A stretch of DNA of 64,000 nt, from NCBI GenBank assembly GCA_001298555.1, contig LJCW01000120.1, positions 19,835 to 83,834 on the forward strand. Direction: 5' to 3'. Below, piece after piece: positions 27,562 through 35,089 of the stretch (the first letter of the stretch is position 1; every line of letters starts with the position of its first letter). A program made the position numbers and the translations under genes. The stretch comes from Actinobacteria bacterium OV450 (GTDB lineage Bacteria > Actinomycetota > Actinomycetes > Streptomycetales > Streptomycetaceae). A model generated the notes under the pieces. That model was not told the origin of the DNA and ran no database searches. It saw only the letters and a list, made by a program, of their open reading frames with translations.

Positions 27562-27719
27562 GGCGTCCGAGTGCGGGAGGGTACTGCACCCGGACAACCG
27601 CGTGCGCCCTCTTGATTACCCTCCGTGTCCATGGGAATCTGAGACTCCTCCGCTTGTGCGCTTGTGAAGGCCTTCTCTAAGCGCGGCGGAGGGACTCTCC
27701 ACAGGAGGTGGTTCTCTTC

Positions 27720-28115
27720 ATGCTCGTCCGCGACGCCATGAGCACCGTGATCCTCACCCTCGGACCCGCCCACACCCTCCGGCAGGCGGCCTGCCTGATG
27801 TCCGGCCGCCGCGTCGGCGCAGCCGTCGTCCTCGATCCCGACCACAGCGGGATCGGCATCCTGACCGAACGCGACATCCTCAACTCCCTCGGCGCGGGAC
27901 ACGATCCCGACCGGGAGTCCGTGGGTGCGCACACCACCAACAACGTGGTGTTCTGCACCCCGCAGGCCACCGTCCAGGAGGCTGCGGAGGCCATGGTCAG
28001 CGGCGGTTTCCGCCATCTGATCGTGCTGGAGCACGGCGGCCCCGTCGGCATCGTGTCCGTACGCGATGTCATCCGCTGCTGGGTGCCGGCACGGCGCAGC
28101 GCCGTACCGGCGTAA
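27720..28115 (+). CDS. Tandem CBS-domain protein
   Basis: 131 aa from ATG 27720, 9 nt after AGGAGGTG; an upstream ATG at 27708 is unlikely. Two CBS motifs fill the protein: MLVRDAMSTVILTLGPAHTL to GILTERDIL, and NNVVFCTPQATVQEAA to GIVSVRDVIRCW. Such pairs bind adenine nucleotides and act as energy or redox sensors. No enzymatic domain is attached. It is monocistronic, ending at a strong bidirectional terminator. Confidence 0.9.
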   Translation: MLVRDAMSTVILTLGPAHTLRQAACLMSGRRVGAAVVLDPDHSGIGILTERDILNSLGAGHDPDRESVGAHTTNNVVFCTPQATVQEAAEAMVSGGFRHLIVLEHGGPVGIVSVRDVIRCWVPARRSAVPA

Positions 28116-28157
28116 AGCCGGAGGGCCGGCCCCCTGACGGGGTCCGGCCCTCCGGCT
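28116..28157. terminator. Bidirectional terminator between CBS gene and katA
   Basis: Arms AGCCGGAGGGCCGG (28116-28129) and CCGGCCCTCCGGCT (28144-28157), a perfect 14-bp stem. A nested CCCC-TGAC-GGGG inner stem makes it almost fully paired. It separates two convergent genes. Confidence 0.85.
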
Positions 28158-28172
28158 CTCGGCGCGGGGCGT

Positions 28173-29651
28173 TCAGCCGCGCAGGGCCTGGACCGCGGCC
28201 TCCAGCCGCTTGCCGAAGTCGCCGTCCGCCTGGCGGAAGTTGTTGACCGCCCGATCGGCGATGTCGTCACGGGAGACCTTGGCGATGAAGCCGGAGAGGT
28301 TCTCGATCAGACGGGACTTCTCGTCCTCGGACATCAGCCGGTAGAGGTTGCCGGCCTGGACGAAGTCGTTGTCCTCGGAGTGCACCGGGGCGGCGTGGTT
28401 GCCCGTGCCGCCGGTCAGCGGGACGGGCTGCCACAGCGGGCGGTCCGTCTGGTGCGGGCCGCCGAAGCTGTTCGGCTCGTAGTTCTTCGCACCCTTGTGG
28501 CGGCCGTCGTACAGGAAGCCGTCACGGGAGTTGGTGCGCGCCTCGGTGGCGTGCGGGCGGTTCACCGGCAGGTGGTCGGCGTTGATGCCGACGCGGTAGC
28601 GGTGGGCGTCGCCGTACGCGAAGAGGCGGCCCTGGAGCATCTTGTCCGGGGACGGACCGATGCCGGGGACGAAGTGGGCCGGGCTGAAGATGGACTGCTC
28701 GACCTCGGCGAAGACGTTCTCCGGGTTGCGGTTGAGCTCCAGCTTGCCGATCTCGATCGGGGGGTAGTCCGCGTGCGGCCACACCTTGGTGAGGTCGAAG
28801 GGGTTGAAGCGGTACTGGGCCGCTTCGGCGGCGGGCATGATCTGGACCTGCACGGTCCAGGTCGGGAAGTCGCCGCGCTCGATGGCCTCGCGCAGGTCGC
28901 GCTGGTGCGAGTCGGGGTCCTCGCCGGCGAGCCGGTTGGCCTCGGCCTGGGTGAGGTTCTTGATGCCCTGGTCGGTCTTGAAGTGGTACTTGACCCAGAA
29001 GACCTCGCCCGCCTCGTTGTTCCACTGGAACGTGTGCGAGCCGTAGCCGTTCATGTGGCGGTAGGACGCGGGTATGCCGCGGTCGCCGAACAGCCAGGTC
29101 ACCTGGTGGGTGGACTCGGGCGACAGGCCCCAGAAGTCCCAGACGTTGTCGGCCTCCTGCGAGCCGGTGTACGGGTCGCGCTTCTGGGTGTGGATGAAGT
29201 CCGGGAACTTGATGGCGTCCTTGATGAAGAACACCGGGGTGTTGTTGCCGACGAGGTCGTAGTTGCCCTCTTCGGTGTAGAACTTCAGCGCCCAGCCGCG
29301 GGGGTCGCGCACCGCGTCGGCGGCACCGAGGTTGCCCGCGACGGTGGAGAAGCGCAGGAACGTTTCCGTCTGCTTGCCGACCTCGGAGAGGAACGCGGCC
29401 CGGGTCCACTGCGAGACGTCACGGGTCAGGGTGAACGTGCCGTACGCACCGGCGCCGCGGGCGTGCACCACGCGCTCCGGGATGCGTTCGCGGTTGAAGT
29501 GCGCGAGCTTCTCCAGCAGCAGCTGGTCCTGGACCAGGACGGGTCCGCCGACGCCGGCCGTCTCGCTGTTCTGGTTGTCGGCGACCGGAGCCCCGGCCTC
29601 CGTGGTGAGCGGTCCCTGCGTCACGTGCGCCTCCTGCGTCGTTCCTGCCAT
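28173..29651 (-). CDS. katA: Monofunctional haem catalase
   Basis: 492 aa, clade-3-sized catalase. Conserved: [18 protein letters not shown] (catalytic His), [39 protein letters not shown] (catalytic Asn region) and [14 protein letters not shown] (proximal haem-ligand Tyr). The leader [13 protein letters not shown] has no signal peptide, so the enzyme is cytoplasmic. AAGGA lies 8 nt before ATG 29651. Divergent from a Fur-family regulator, the arrangement of peroxide-controlled catA/catR pairs. Confidence 0.94.
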   Translation of the reverse strand: MAGTTQEAHVTQGPLTTEAGAPVADNQNSETAGVGGPVLVQDQLLLEKLAHFNRERIPERVVHARGAGAYGTFTLTRDVSQWTRAAFLSEVGKQTETFLRFSTVAGNLGAADAVRDPRGWALKFYTEEGNYDLVGNNTPVFFIKDAIKFPDFIHTQKRDPYTGSQEADNVWDFWGLSPESTHQVTWLFGDRGIPASYRHMNGYGSHTFQWNNEAGEVFWVKYHFKTDQGIKNLTQAEANRLAGEDPDSHQRDLREAIERGDFPTWTVQVQIMPAAEAAQYRFNPFDLTKVWPHADYPPIEIGKLELNRNPENVFAEVEQSIFSPAHFVPGIGPSPDKMLQGRLFAYGDAHRYRVGINADHLPVNRPHATEARTNSRDGFLYDGRHKGAKNYEPNSFGGPHQTDRPLWQPVPLTGGTGNHAAPVHSEDNDFVQAGNLYRLMSEDEKSRLIENLSGFIAKVSRDDIADRAVNNFRQADGDFGKRLEAAVQALRG

Positions 29652-29680
29652 GTGCCTGTCCTTGGCTCCTGCTGCACTCG

Positions 29681-29708
29681 ATCCTACGATGGACTTTGTC
29701 TAAGTCAA
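29681..29708 (-). promoter_or_regulatory. katA promoter with overlapping palindrome
   Basis: On the minus strand TTGACT (29708-29703), 16 bp, TAGGAT (29686-29681) forms a housekeeping-type promoter 30 bp before katA. Embedded at 29692-29706 is the inverted repeat GACTT-TGTCT-AAGTC, between the -35 and -10 boxes, where a Fur/PerR-type repressor would block transcription. Confidence 0.7.
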
Positions 29709-29773
29709 GCAAGGTTCCAACTCCACACTGGTTCGGGAGTTACACCGGACCCTGCACTGTTAGGCTGGTGTCC

Positions 29774-30190
29774 ATGAGTGACCTGCTGGAACGACTTCGC
29801 GGACGCGGATGGCGCATGACCGCACAGCGGCGCGTCGTGGCCGAGGTGCTCGACGGTGACCACGTTCACCTGACGGCCGACGAGGTGCACGCGCGCGCGG
29901 TGGACAAGCTGCCGGAGATCTCGCGCGCCACCGTCTACAACACGCTGGGTGAGCTCGTGTCCCTCGGCGAGGTGCTGGAGGTCTCCACGGACCGCCGGGC
30001 CAAGCGGTACGACCCGAACGCCCACCAGCCGCACCAGCACCTGGTCTGCGCCCAGTGCGGCGCGATCCGCGACGTGCACCCGTCGGGCAACCCGCTGGCC
30101 GACCTCCCGGACGCGGAGCGCTTCGGATTCGTGGTCTCGGCGGTCGAGGTGACGTACCGGGGGCTGTGCCCGTCCTGCGCGGGGGCCTGA
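29774..30190 (+). CDS. Fur-family regulator (CatR/PerR-like)
   Basis: 138 aa. An N-terminal winged helix (LRGRGWRMTAQRRVVAEVL, SRATVYNTLGELV) and C-terminal dimerisation domain with metal-site segment HQPHQHLVC and structural zinc cysteines CAQCG and CPSC. By analogy to S. coelicolor CatR it would be a peroxide-sensing repressor of the divergent catalase and itself. Identity as PerR-like rather than Fur or Zur rests on the gene pair. Confidence 0.9.
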   Translation: MSDLLERLRGRGWRMTAQRRVVAEVLDGDHVHLTADEVHARAVDKLPEISRATVYNTLGELVSLGEVLEVSTDRRAKRYDPNAHQPHQHLVCAQCGAIRDVHPSGNPLADLPDAERFGFVVSAVEVTYRGLCPSCAGA

Positions 30191-30212
30191 GGAACCGGAC
30201 CGGACCGACGAA

Positions 30213-30239
30213 GGGCCCGGGAGCACTCCTCCCGGGCCC
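30213..30239 (+). terminator. Terminator of the Fur-family gene
   Basis: GGGCCCGGGAG (30213-30223) / CTCCCGGGCCC (30229-30239), 11-bp perfect stem, 5-nt loop, 23 bp after the stop codon. Confidence 0.8.
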
Positions 30240-30260
30240 CGTCCTCGTTGCCGGAAACGA

Positions 30261-30295
30261 CTGAAGGCCCGGATCCAGAGGATCCGGGCCTTCAG
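30261..30295 (-). terminator. Terminator of tRNA-fMet copy 1
   Basis: Perfect 16-bp stem, arms CTGAAGGCCCGGATCC (30261-30276) and GGATCCGGGCCTTCAG (30280-30295), with a 3-nt loop. It lies 7 bp downstream of the tRNA 3' end on the minus strand. The core arms are the same as in the terminator of tRNA copy 2. Confidence 0.85.
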
Positions 30296-30302
30296 CCATC
30301 AG

Positions 30303-30376
30303 TAGCGGGGACAGGATTTGAACCTGCGACCTCTGGGTTATGAGCCCAGCGAGCTACCGAGCTGCTCCACCCCGCG
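30303..30376 (-). tRNA. tRNA-fMet (anticodon CAT), copy 1
   Basis: 74 nt without encoded CCA. Initiator features: unpaired C1-U72 at the acceptor end, three consecutive G:C pairs in the anticodon stem (CTGGG / CCCAG), loop CTCATAA, and T-loop GGTTCAAATCC. The 74-nt sequence is identical to the copy at 34971-35044. Confidence 0.95.
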
Positions 30377-30388
30377 TCGGTGAACACG

Positions 30389-30418
30389 ACTTTACGCGAA
30401 GGCCGCGGCGAGAAGCAA
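30389..30418 (-). promoter_or_regulatory. Candidate promoter of tRNA-fMet copy 1
   Basis: On the minus strand TTGCTT (30418-30413), 18 bp, TAAAGT (30394-30389), ending 12 bp before the tRNA 5' end. Reasonable housekeeping-type match. Confidence 0.5.
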
Positions 30419-30545
30419 ATCCACCTCCCGTGAAACCTTCATGACAGGCGGTGACAGGGGTCACCGGTAATCAGATTGACTTTGAGCAGAATCGACGCAA
30501 TTTTTACTCCTGATCTTCACAAGTCTTTCGAAAGGACTCCTGCCG

Positions 30546-31163
30546 GTGCTTTCTGGCGCGCGTCAACCTGCCCTCGCCGCCCTCGCGGTCCTCGTGCTCG
30601 GAGCCGGTGGCGTCTACGTCGCGACGTCCGACGTACACGGTGAGACCGTGGCCGCCCAGCCCGTGGCGGCCACGCCGTCCGCGCTGCCCTCGCCCGCGCA
30701 GACCACGGTGGGAGAGCCGTCACCTGCACCGACCGCGGTGGGGGAGGCCTCGCCCGTCCCCTCGGGCAGCGCCGTCGCCACGGCTGACGCGGACCGTCCG
30801 TACCCCGGCGCCGCGGCGATCCTCGCCAAGGACGGCATCAAGCTGAACAGCGGGAACGGCGGCATCACGCTCGACAAATGCGGAACCAACCTTTCGCAGA
30901 TCCGGCTGTACTCGAACCCGGCTCCCGCGGCCAAGCAGAATCCCATGTACTGCTTCACCGTCCACAACAGCACCGGCCGGATCGCGCTGGAGCTGGACCA
31001 GGTCTTCGCCCTTGACGCGGGGGCACGGCCGGTGAGCGCGAAGTTCACCGGCACGAAGCTGTCGGCCGTCCTCGACGTCGCCAAGAACCAGTACGCACCT
31101 TTCGGTGAGGGACCCCTGCAGAACACGGGTCACGTTCTCGTCGAGATCAGCGCCACCGGCTGA
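30546..31163 (+). CDS. Secreted or membrane-anchored hypothetical protein
   Basis: 205 aa from GTG 30546 with AAAGGA about 9 nt before it. The N-terminus has a hydrophobic segment (ALAALAVLVLGAGGVYVAT) acting as signal or anchor, then a Pro/Ser/Thr/Ala linker with two similar PSPAPTAVGE-like repeats (about residues 35-75). A globular domain of about 130 aa follows, with two cysteines (DKCGTN, MYCFTV) that could form a disulphide outside the cell. I do not recognise the family. The upstream 170 bp is unusually AT-rich for this genome and may hold its promoter. Confidence 0.75.
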   Translation: MLSGARQPALAALAVLVLGAGGVYVATSDVHGETVAAQPVAATPSALPSPAQTTVGEPSPAPTAVGEASPVPSGSAVATADADRPYPGAAAILAKDGIKLNSGNGGITLDKCGTNLSQIRLYSNPAPAAKQNPMYCFTVHNSTGRIALELDQVFALDAGARPVSAKFTGTKLSAVLDVAKNQYAPFGEGPLQNTGHVLVEISATG

Positions 31164-31273
31164 TCACGCAGCCGCACCCACGCCTGCCCGGTCCCGAGGG
31201 CCTCGCAGGCGGGTCTTGCCATGCCCTTTCGAGAACGCCTTCTCGACCCACTCCACCGAAAGTCAGCACACCT

Positions 31274-32794
31274 GTGAAGAAGCCCAGGGTTCAACTCGGC
31301 CTCGCCCTGCTCACCGCGGCCGCCCTCATGGGGCTCGGTGCCGCCCCGGCGACCGCGGCCCCGCAGCCGCCCGCCCTCCGGATCATGCCGCTCGGCGACT
31401 CCATCACCGCGGGCACGGGCAGCACCGACGGCCGCGGCTACCGCGGACCTCTGTGGGACCTGATGGCCGGCCAGTCCCGGTACACGCCCGATTTCGTCGG
31501 TTCGATGAAGAACGGCCCCATCCCCGACCCCGACAACGAGGGCCACAGCGGATGGACGATCGACACGATCCGCGCTCAGATCGACACCTGGGAGACCACG
31601 GCCGGCCCTGACGTGGTCCTGCTCCATCTGGGGATCAACAACCTCAAGAGGGAGAACGAGAACCCGGTCACGGCGGCGAACAAGCTCTCCGAACTCATCG
31701 ACCACCTCCAGTACAACCGGCCCGGCGTCACCGTCATCTGCATCGGTCTGCTGACGGAAACCGCCGGCGTGGAGGAGCAGACGAAGACCTTCAACTCGGT
31801 CATACGCGGACAGGTGGCCTCCCGCCAGGCCGCCGGCCAGCACTTCCGGTTCGTCGAGCCGCCCAAGATGACCCTGCCGGACGAGATGCTCGACGGTCTG
31901 CACCCCCAGGACTCGGGCCACGTCAAGCTTGCAGGCGCCTACTACGGCGCCTTGGAGCAGGCCGTCACCGACGGCTGGACCAAGAGGACGCCGCGGACCG
32001 GCAACGAGTCCGGCGGCTCCAACCGGGTGCGCTGGGCCGACTGGGACGGTGACGGCCGCCAGGACCGGTTCACCGTCGCCGACAACGGCCAGGTCGACGT
32101 CAAGCTGAACGCCGGGGGGGACGCCGGCGGGCAGACCCTCGTCCGGGTCGCGGGCGGTCTGACCACCGACCGCAGCCGCGCCCGCTTCGCGGACTGGGAC
32201 GGTGACGGCAAGGCCGACTACCTGCTCGTCAACCCCAACGGCAGCATCGTCGTCTACCTCAACCGCGGCGGGGACGTCGGTGGCGGCTGGCAGGCCGTGG
32301 GGCAGGTCGCCTCGGGTCTCACGACCACCCAGGACAAGGTCCGCTTCAGCGACTTCGACGGCGACGGCAGGACCGACTACGGGGTGTTCTCCGACAACGG
32401 CGCCCTCACCGTGTACGCGAACCGCGGCGGGGACACCGGAGGCGGCTGGCAGGGGCTCGGCCAGATGACCACCGGTGCCACCTCCGACCGCTCGCGGGTG
32501 CGCCTGGCCGACCTCGACGGTGACGGCCGCGCCGACTACCTGGTGATCGCCGCCAACGGCTCTGTCTCCGGGTACTGGAACCGCGGCGGGGACAACCGCG
32601 GAGGCTGGCAGTGGGCGGGACAGCTCGCGTCCGGTCTGACCACCGACAAGGACAAGGCGCACTTCGCCGACATCAGCGGCGACGCCCGCGCCGACTACAT
32701 CGTGGCCGGCTCCGGCGACACGGCCACCGCCTACGCCTTCAACGGCGGCGACCCCCTGCCCAATGGCTGGATCGCCCTCGGCACCGTCGGCTGA
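31274..32794 (+). CDS. Secreted SGNH/GDSL hydrolase with C-terminal FG-GAP repeats
   Basis: 506 aa from GTG 31274. Signal peptide about residues 1-29 (ending ATAAPQ). SGNH esterase domain to about residue 235: GDSIT (nucleophile Ser43), HLGINN (block III, GxNN instead of the usual GxND) and DGLHPQDSGH (catalytic Asp and His). Then five FG-GAP/VCBS repeats of about 46 aa, with calcium-type loops DWDGDG, DWDGDG, DFDGDG, DLDGDG and a degenerate DISGDA. Likely an extracellular esterase or carbohydrate deacetylase with a beta-propeller-like module. Weak ribosome-binding site. Confidence 0.88.
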   Translation: MKKPRVQLGLALLTAAALMGLGAAPATAAPQPPALRIMPLGDSITAGTGSTDGRGYRGPLWDLMAGQSRYTPDFVGSMKNGPIPDPDNEGHSGWTIDTIRAQIDTWETTAGPDVVLLHLGINNLKRENENPVTAANKLSELIDHLQYNRPGVTVICIGLLTETAGVEEQTKTFNSVIRGQVASRQAAGQHFRFVEPPKMTLPDEMLDGLHPQDSGHVKLAGAYYGALEQAVTDGWTKRTPRTGNESGGSNRVRWADWDGDGRQDRFTVADNGQVDVKLNAGGDAGGQTLVRVAGGLTTDRSRARFADWDGDGKADYLLVNPNGSIVVYLNRGGDVGGGWQAVGQVASGLTTTQDKVRFSDFDGDGRTDYGVFSDNGALTVYANRGGDTGGGWQGLGQMTTGATSDRSRVRLADLDGDGRADYLVIAANGSVSGYWNRGGDNRGGWQWAGQLASGLTTDKDKAHFADISGDARADYIVAGSGDTATAYAFNGGDPLPNGWIALGTVG

Positions 32795-32820
32795 CCGGCC
32801 CCACACCCCACGGACCCACC

Positions 32821-32855
32821 CGGACGCCGGGCCGCGACGAGCGGCCCGGCGTCCG
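32821..32855. terminator. Terminator between SGNH hydrolase and Sel1-repeat gene
   Basis: Perfect 15-bp stem CGGACGCCGGGCCGC (32821-32835) / GCGGCCCGGCGTCCG (32841-32855), 5-nt loop, between convergent genes. Short GGCGAGCGGCCC repeats follow at about 32867-32890. Confidence 0.8.
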
Positions 32856-32902
32856 GCGTTCCCGCCCGGCGAGCGGCCCGGCGAGCGGCCCGGCAGCCAG
32901 GC

Positions 32903-34768
32903 CTACGCCGACTGCTCCGACTGTTCCGCCGCCAGGGCCTCCCGGAGGCGGGCCGCGCGTTCGGAGACCTCGGCCGGGCCCAGTTCCATGGCGCGCACGC
33001 ACCACTTCTGCCCCTCGGCCAGGTCCCCGTGCCGGGCGGCCAGCAGCCCCAGGCGCAGTGCGGCCCGGCCGTGGCCGGCCACCGCGGCCCGGGTCCACCA
33101 CAGTGCGGCCTCCGGCTCGTTCCCCTCGCGCGCCAGCAGCAGCCCGAGGTTGAAGGCCCCGTTGCGGGAGCCGGCCTCGGCCGCCTCCCGGTACCACCGG
33201 GCCGCGACCGCCGCATCGCCCCGCGCGGCGGCCAGCATCCCGACCCGCACCTGGGCCCGCCGGTGTCCCAGCTCCGCGGCCCGCTCGTACCACTCCTCGC
33301 TCTCGGTGCGCGGGGCGCTGCCCACCGGCTCGCCCAGCGCCACCGGCTCCGGCGGCGGAGCCAGCGACTCCAGCAGCGCCGCCAGCCGGAACGCCGCCTC
33401 CGCGCTGCCGCCGCCGGCGGCGCAGCGCAGGTGCCGCTCGGCCGCGCGGTCCTCGCCGTCGCGGACCAGCGCGATCCCGACCTGGAGCGCCGCGTCGGTG
33501 TGGCCCGCGGAGGCGGCCCGCTCGTACCACTTCAGCGCGGTCCGGTCGTCGTCCCGGCTCGCGAACAGGATCCCGAGGTTGAACGCGGCGTCGACGCTGC
33601 CGGCCTCGGCCGCCTTCGAGAACCACGGCTCGGCCCCGGCCGCGTCGCCGACCTGGAGCAGCATGATCGCGAGGGCGTTGGCGGCCTCCCGGTGCCCGGC
33701 GTAGGCGGCGCGCCGGTACCAGTGCTCGGCCTGCGCGGTGCGCTCCTGTGCGGCGCACAGCAAAGCAAGGTTGTACGCCCCGTTCTGGTCGCCCGCGTCC
33801 ATGGCGGCGCGGTACCACTTCTCCGCGGTCTGGGTCTCGCCCCGCGCGGCGTGCAGCGCGCCCAGGGCGTTGGCGGCGTTCCCGTCCCCGTCCTGCGCGG
33901 CCCGGTTCCACCACGCGACGGCGCTCTCCTCGTCGCCCGCGTCGCGCAGCAGGAAGCCGAGCGCGCACGCGGCGCGCGCCTCGCCCTGCTTGGCGGAGGT
34001 CAGGTACCAGCGCCCGGCCTCCTTGAGTTCCCCGCGCGCCTCCAGCAGGGCGCCCAGGTGCAGGGCTGCCTGCCGGTGCCCGCGCGCGGCGGCCTGGCGG
34101 TACCACTGTTCGGCCTCGGTGGGGTCGCCCTTGCGCAGGTGCCGGGCCAGCCGGTAGGCGGCCTCGCGGTGCCCCTGCTCGGCGGCCTGGCGCAGCCAGC
34201 GTTCGACGCCCTTGTCGCCCCGGTGCTCCAGCAGCTCGGCGAGCCCGTACGCGCCGAGGGCATGGCCTGATTCCGCCGCCTGGCGCAGCCAGTACTCGGC
34301 GGCGGGCTCGTCCCCGCGCTCGCGGAAGTGGCGGCCCAGCGCGTGGGCGGCCGGCGCGGATCCGGCGACGGCGGCGACCCGCCACCAGCCGGCGGCCTCC
34401 TCGGGGTAACCCCGCTGGAGCAGCAGCACTCCCAGGTTGTTGGCGGCGGCGCGGTCCCCCTCCGCGGTGGCGCCCCGCAGGTACGGCTCGGCGCCGGCCA
34501 GGTCGCCGCGGCGCAGCAGCAGCGCCCCGAGCACGCTCATCGCGCCCGGGTCGCCCCGGTCGGCCGCGACGCGGTGCCGTGCTTCCAGCTCGGTGTCGCT
34601 CGCCGGGTCGGTCTCGGCGAACATTTCCTCCGCGAAATCCGCATCGGTCAGTGCGGTCTGCGTGTTAACGACCGGAGCCTCCTCGTCGGCCTCTGCGCCC
34701 GATTCGACTTCCGCCCTCACAAACCGCCCTGTCTCCAGCAGAGTTGACCTGTCCCCCATAAATCCCAT
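32903..34768 (-). CDS. Long Sel1/TPR-like repeat protein
   Basis: 621 aa from ATG 34768 (AGGTGA upstream; ATG 34759 possible). After an acidic 55-residue N-terminus the whole protein consists of about 14 tandem Sel1-like repeats of 34-36 aa with the pattern A-x-x-W-Y/W-R-x-A-A-x-x-G-H/x-x-x-A-x-x-L-G-x-L-L (examples: EAEQWYRQAAARGHRQAALH, TALKWYERAASAGHTDAALQ). No signal peptide or membrane helix, so it is a cytosolic scaffold. Streptomyces carry several such proteins of unknown partner. Confidence 0.88.
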   Translation of the reverse strand: MGFMGDRSTLLETGRFVRAEVESGAEADEEAPVVNTQTALTDADFAEEMFAETDPASDTELEARHRVAADRGDPGAMSVLGALLLRRGDLAGAEPYLRGATAEGDRAAANNLGVLLLQRGYPEEAAGWWRVAAVAGSAPAAHALGRHFRERGDEPAAEYWLRQAAESGHALGAYGLAELLEHRGDKGVERWLRQAAEQGHREAAYRLARHLRKGDPTEAEQWYRQAAARGHRQAALHLGALLEARGELKEAGRWYLTSAKQGEARAACALGFLLRDAGDEESAVAWWNRAAQDGDGNAANALGALHAARGETQTAEKWYRAAMDAGDQNGAYNLALLCAAQERTAQAEHWYRRAAYAGHREAANALAIMLLQVGDAAGAEPWFSKAAEAGSVDAAFNLGILFASRDDDRTALKWYERAASAGHTDAALQVGIALVRDGEDRAAERHLRCAAGGGSAEAAFRLAALLESLAPPPEPVALGEPVGSAPRTESEEWYERAAELGHRRAQVRVGMLAAARGDAAVAARWYREAAEAGSRNGAFNLGLLLAREGNEPEAALWWTRAAVAGHGRAALRLGLLAARHGDLAEGQKWCVRAMELGPAEVSERAARLREALAAEQSEQSA

Positions 34769-34931
34769 CGTCGCATCACCTGCTACCCGCGTACACCTGG
34801 TATGTCGCAGCCTGTGAGGTCACTACAGCGTTTTGTCGACATGCCCACAGAGAGATAAGTCAAACACGGTCCCGCCTCAACTCACCCGTCTCAGCTACCA
34901 CATGGCCCCGCGTGTCCCCCCTGGACATGAC

Positions 34932-34962
34932 GAAGGCCCGGATCCCATGGATCCGGGCCTTC
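34932..34962 (-). terminator. Terminator of tRNA-fMet copy 2
   Basis: GAAGGCCCGGATCC (34932-34945) / GGATCCGGGCCTTC (34949-34962), perfect 14-bp stem with CAT loop, 8 bp beyond the tRNA. Same arms as the copy 1 terminator, different loop. Confidence 0.85.
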
Positions 34963-34970
34963 ATCTTCAG

Positions 34971-35044
34971 TAGCGGGGACAGGATTTGAACCTGCGACCT
35001 CTGGGTTATGAGCCCAGCGAGCTACCGAGCTGCTCCACCCCGCG
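34971..35044 (-). tRNA. tRNA-fMet (anticodon CAT), copy 2
   Basis: 74 nt, identical to the copy at 30303-30376, with the same initiator features (C1-U72 mismatch, three G:C pairs in the anticodon stem). The flanking 8 bp upstream (TTCACCGA on the minus strand) and CAG/terminator downstream are also shared, showing duplication of a whole unit. Confidence 0.95.
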
Positions 35045-35089
35045 TCGGTGAAACCACAGTATCACGACGCGGGACTGAGCCATTACCCG

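Noticed and set aside
27633..27660. GGGAAT upstream of the CBS-domain gene as a sigma-R promoter
   Set aside because: At 18 bp spacing the downstream triplet is TGC, not GTT; only a GTG at 17 bp fits, too weak to claim.
30303..35044. tRNA-bounded genomic island (integrated element between two tRNA copies)
   Set aside because: No integrase or attachment-site fragment was found and the interior genes use the same GC-rich codons; tandem duplication of the tRNA unit is the simpler reading.
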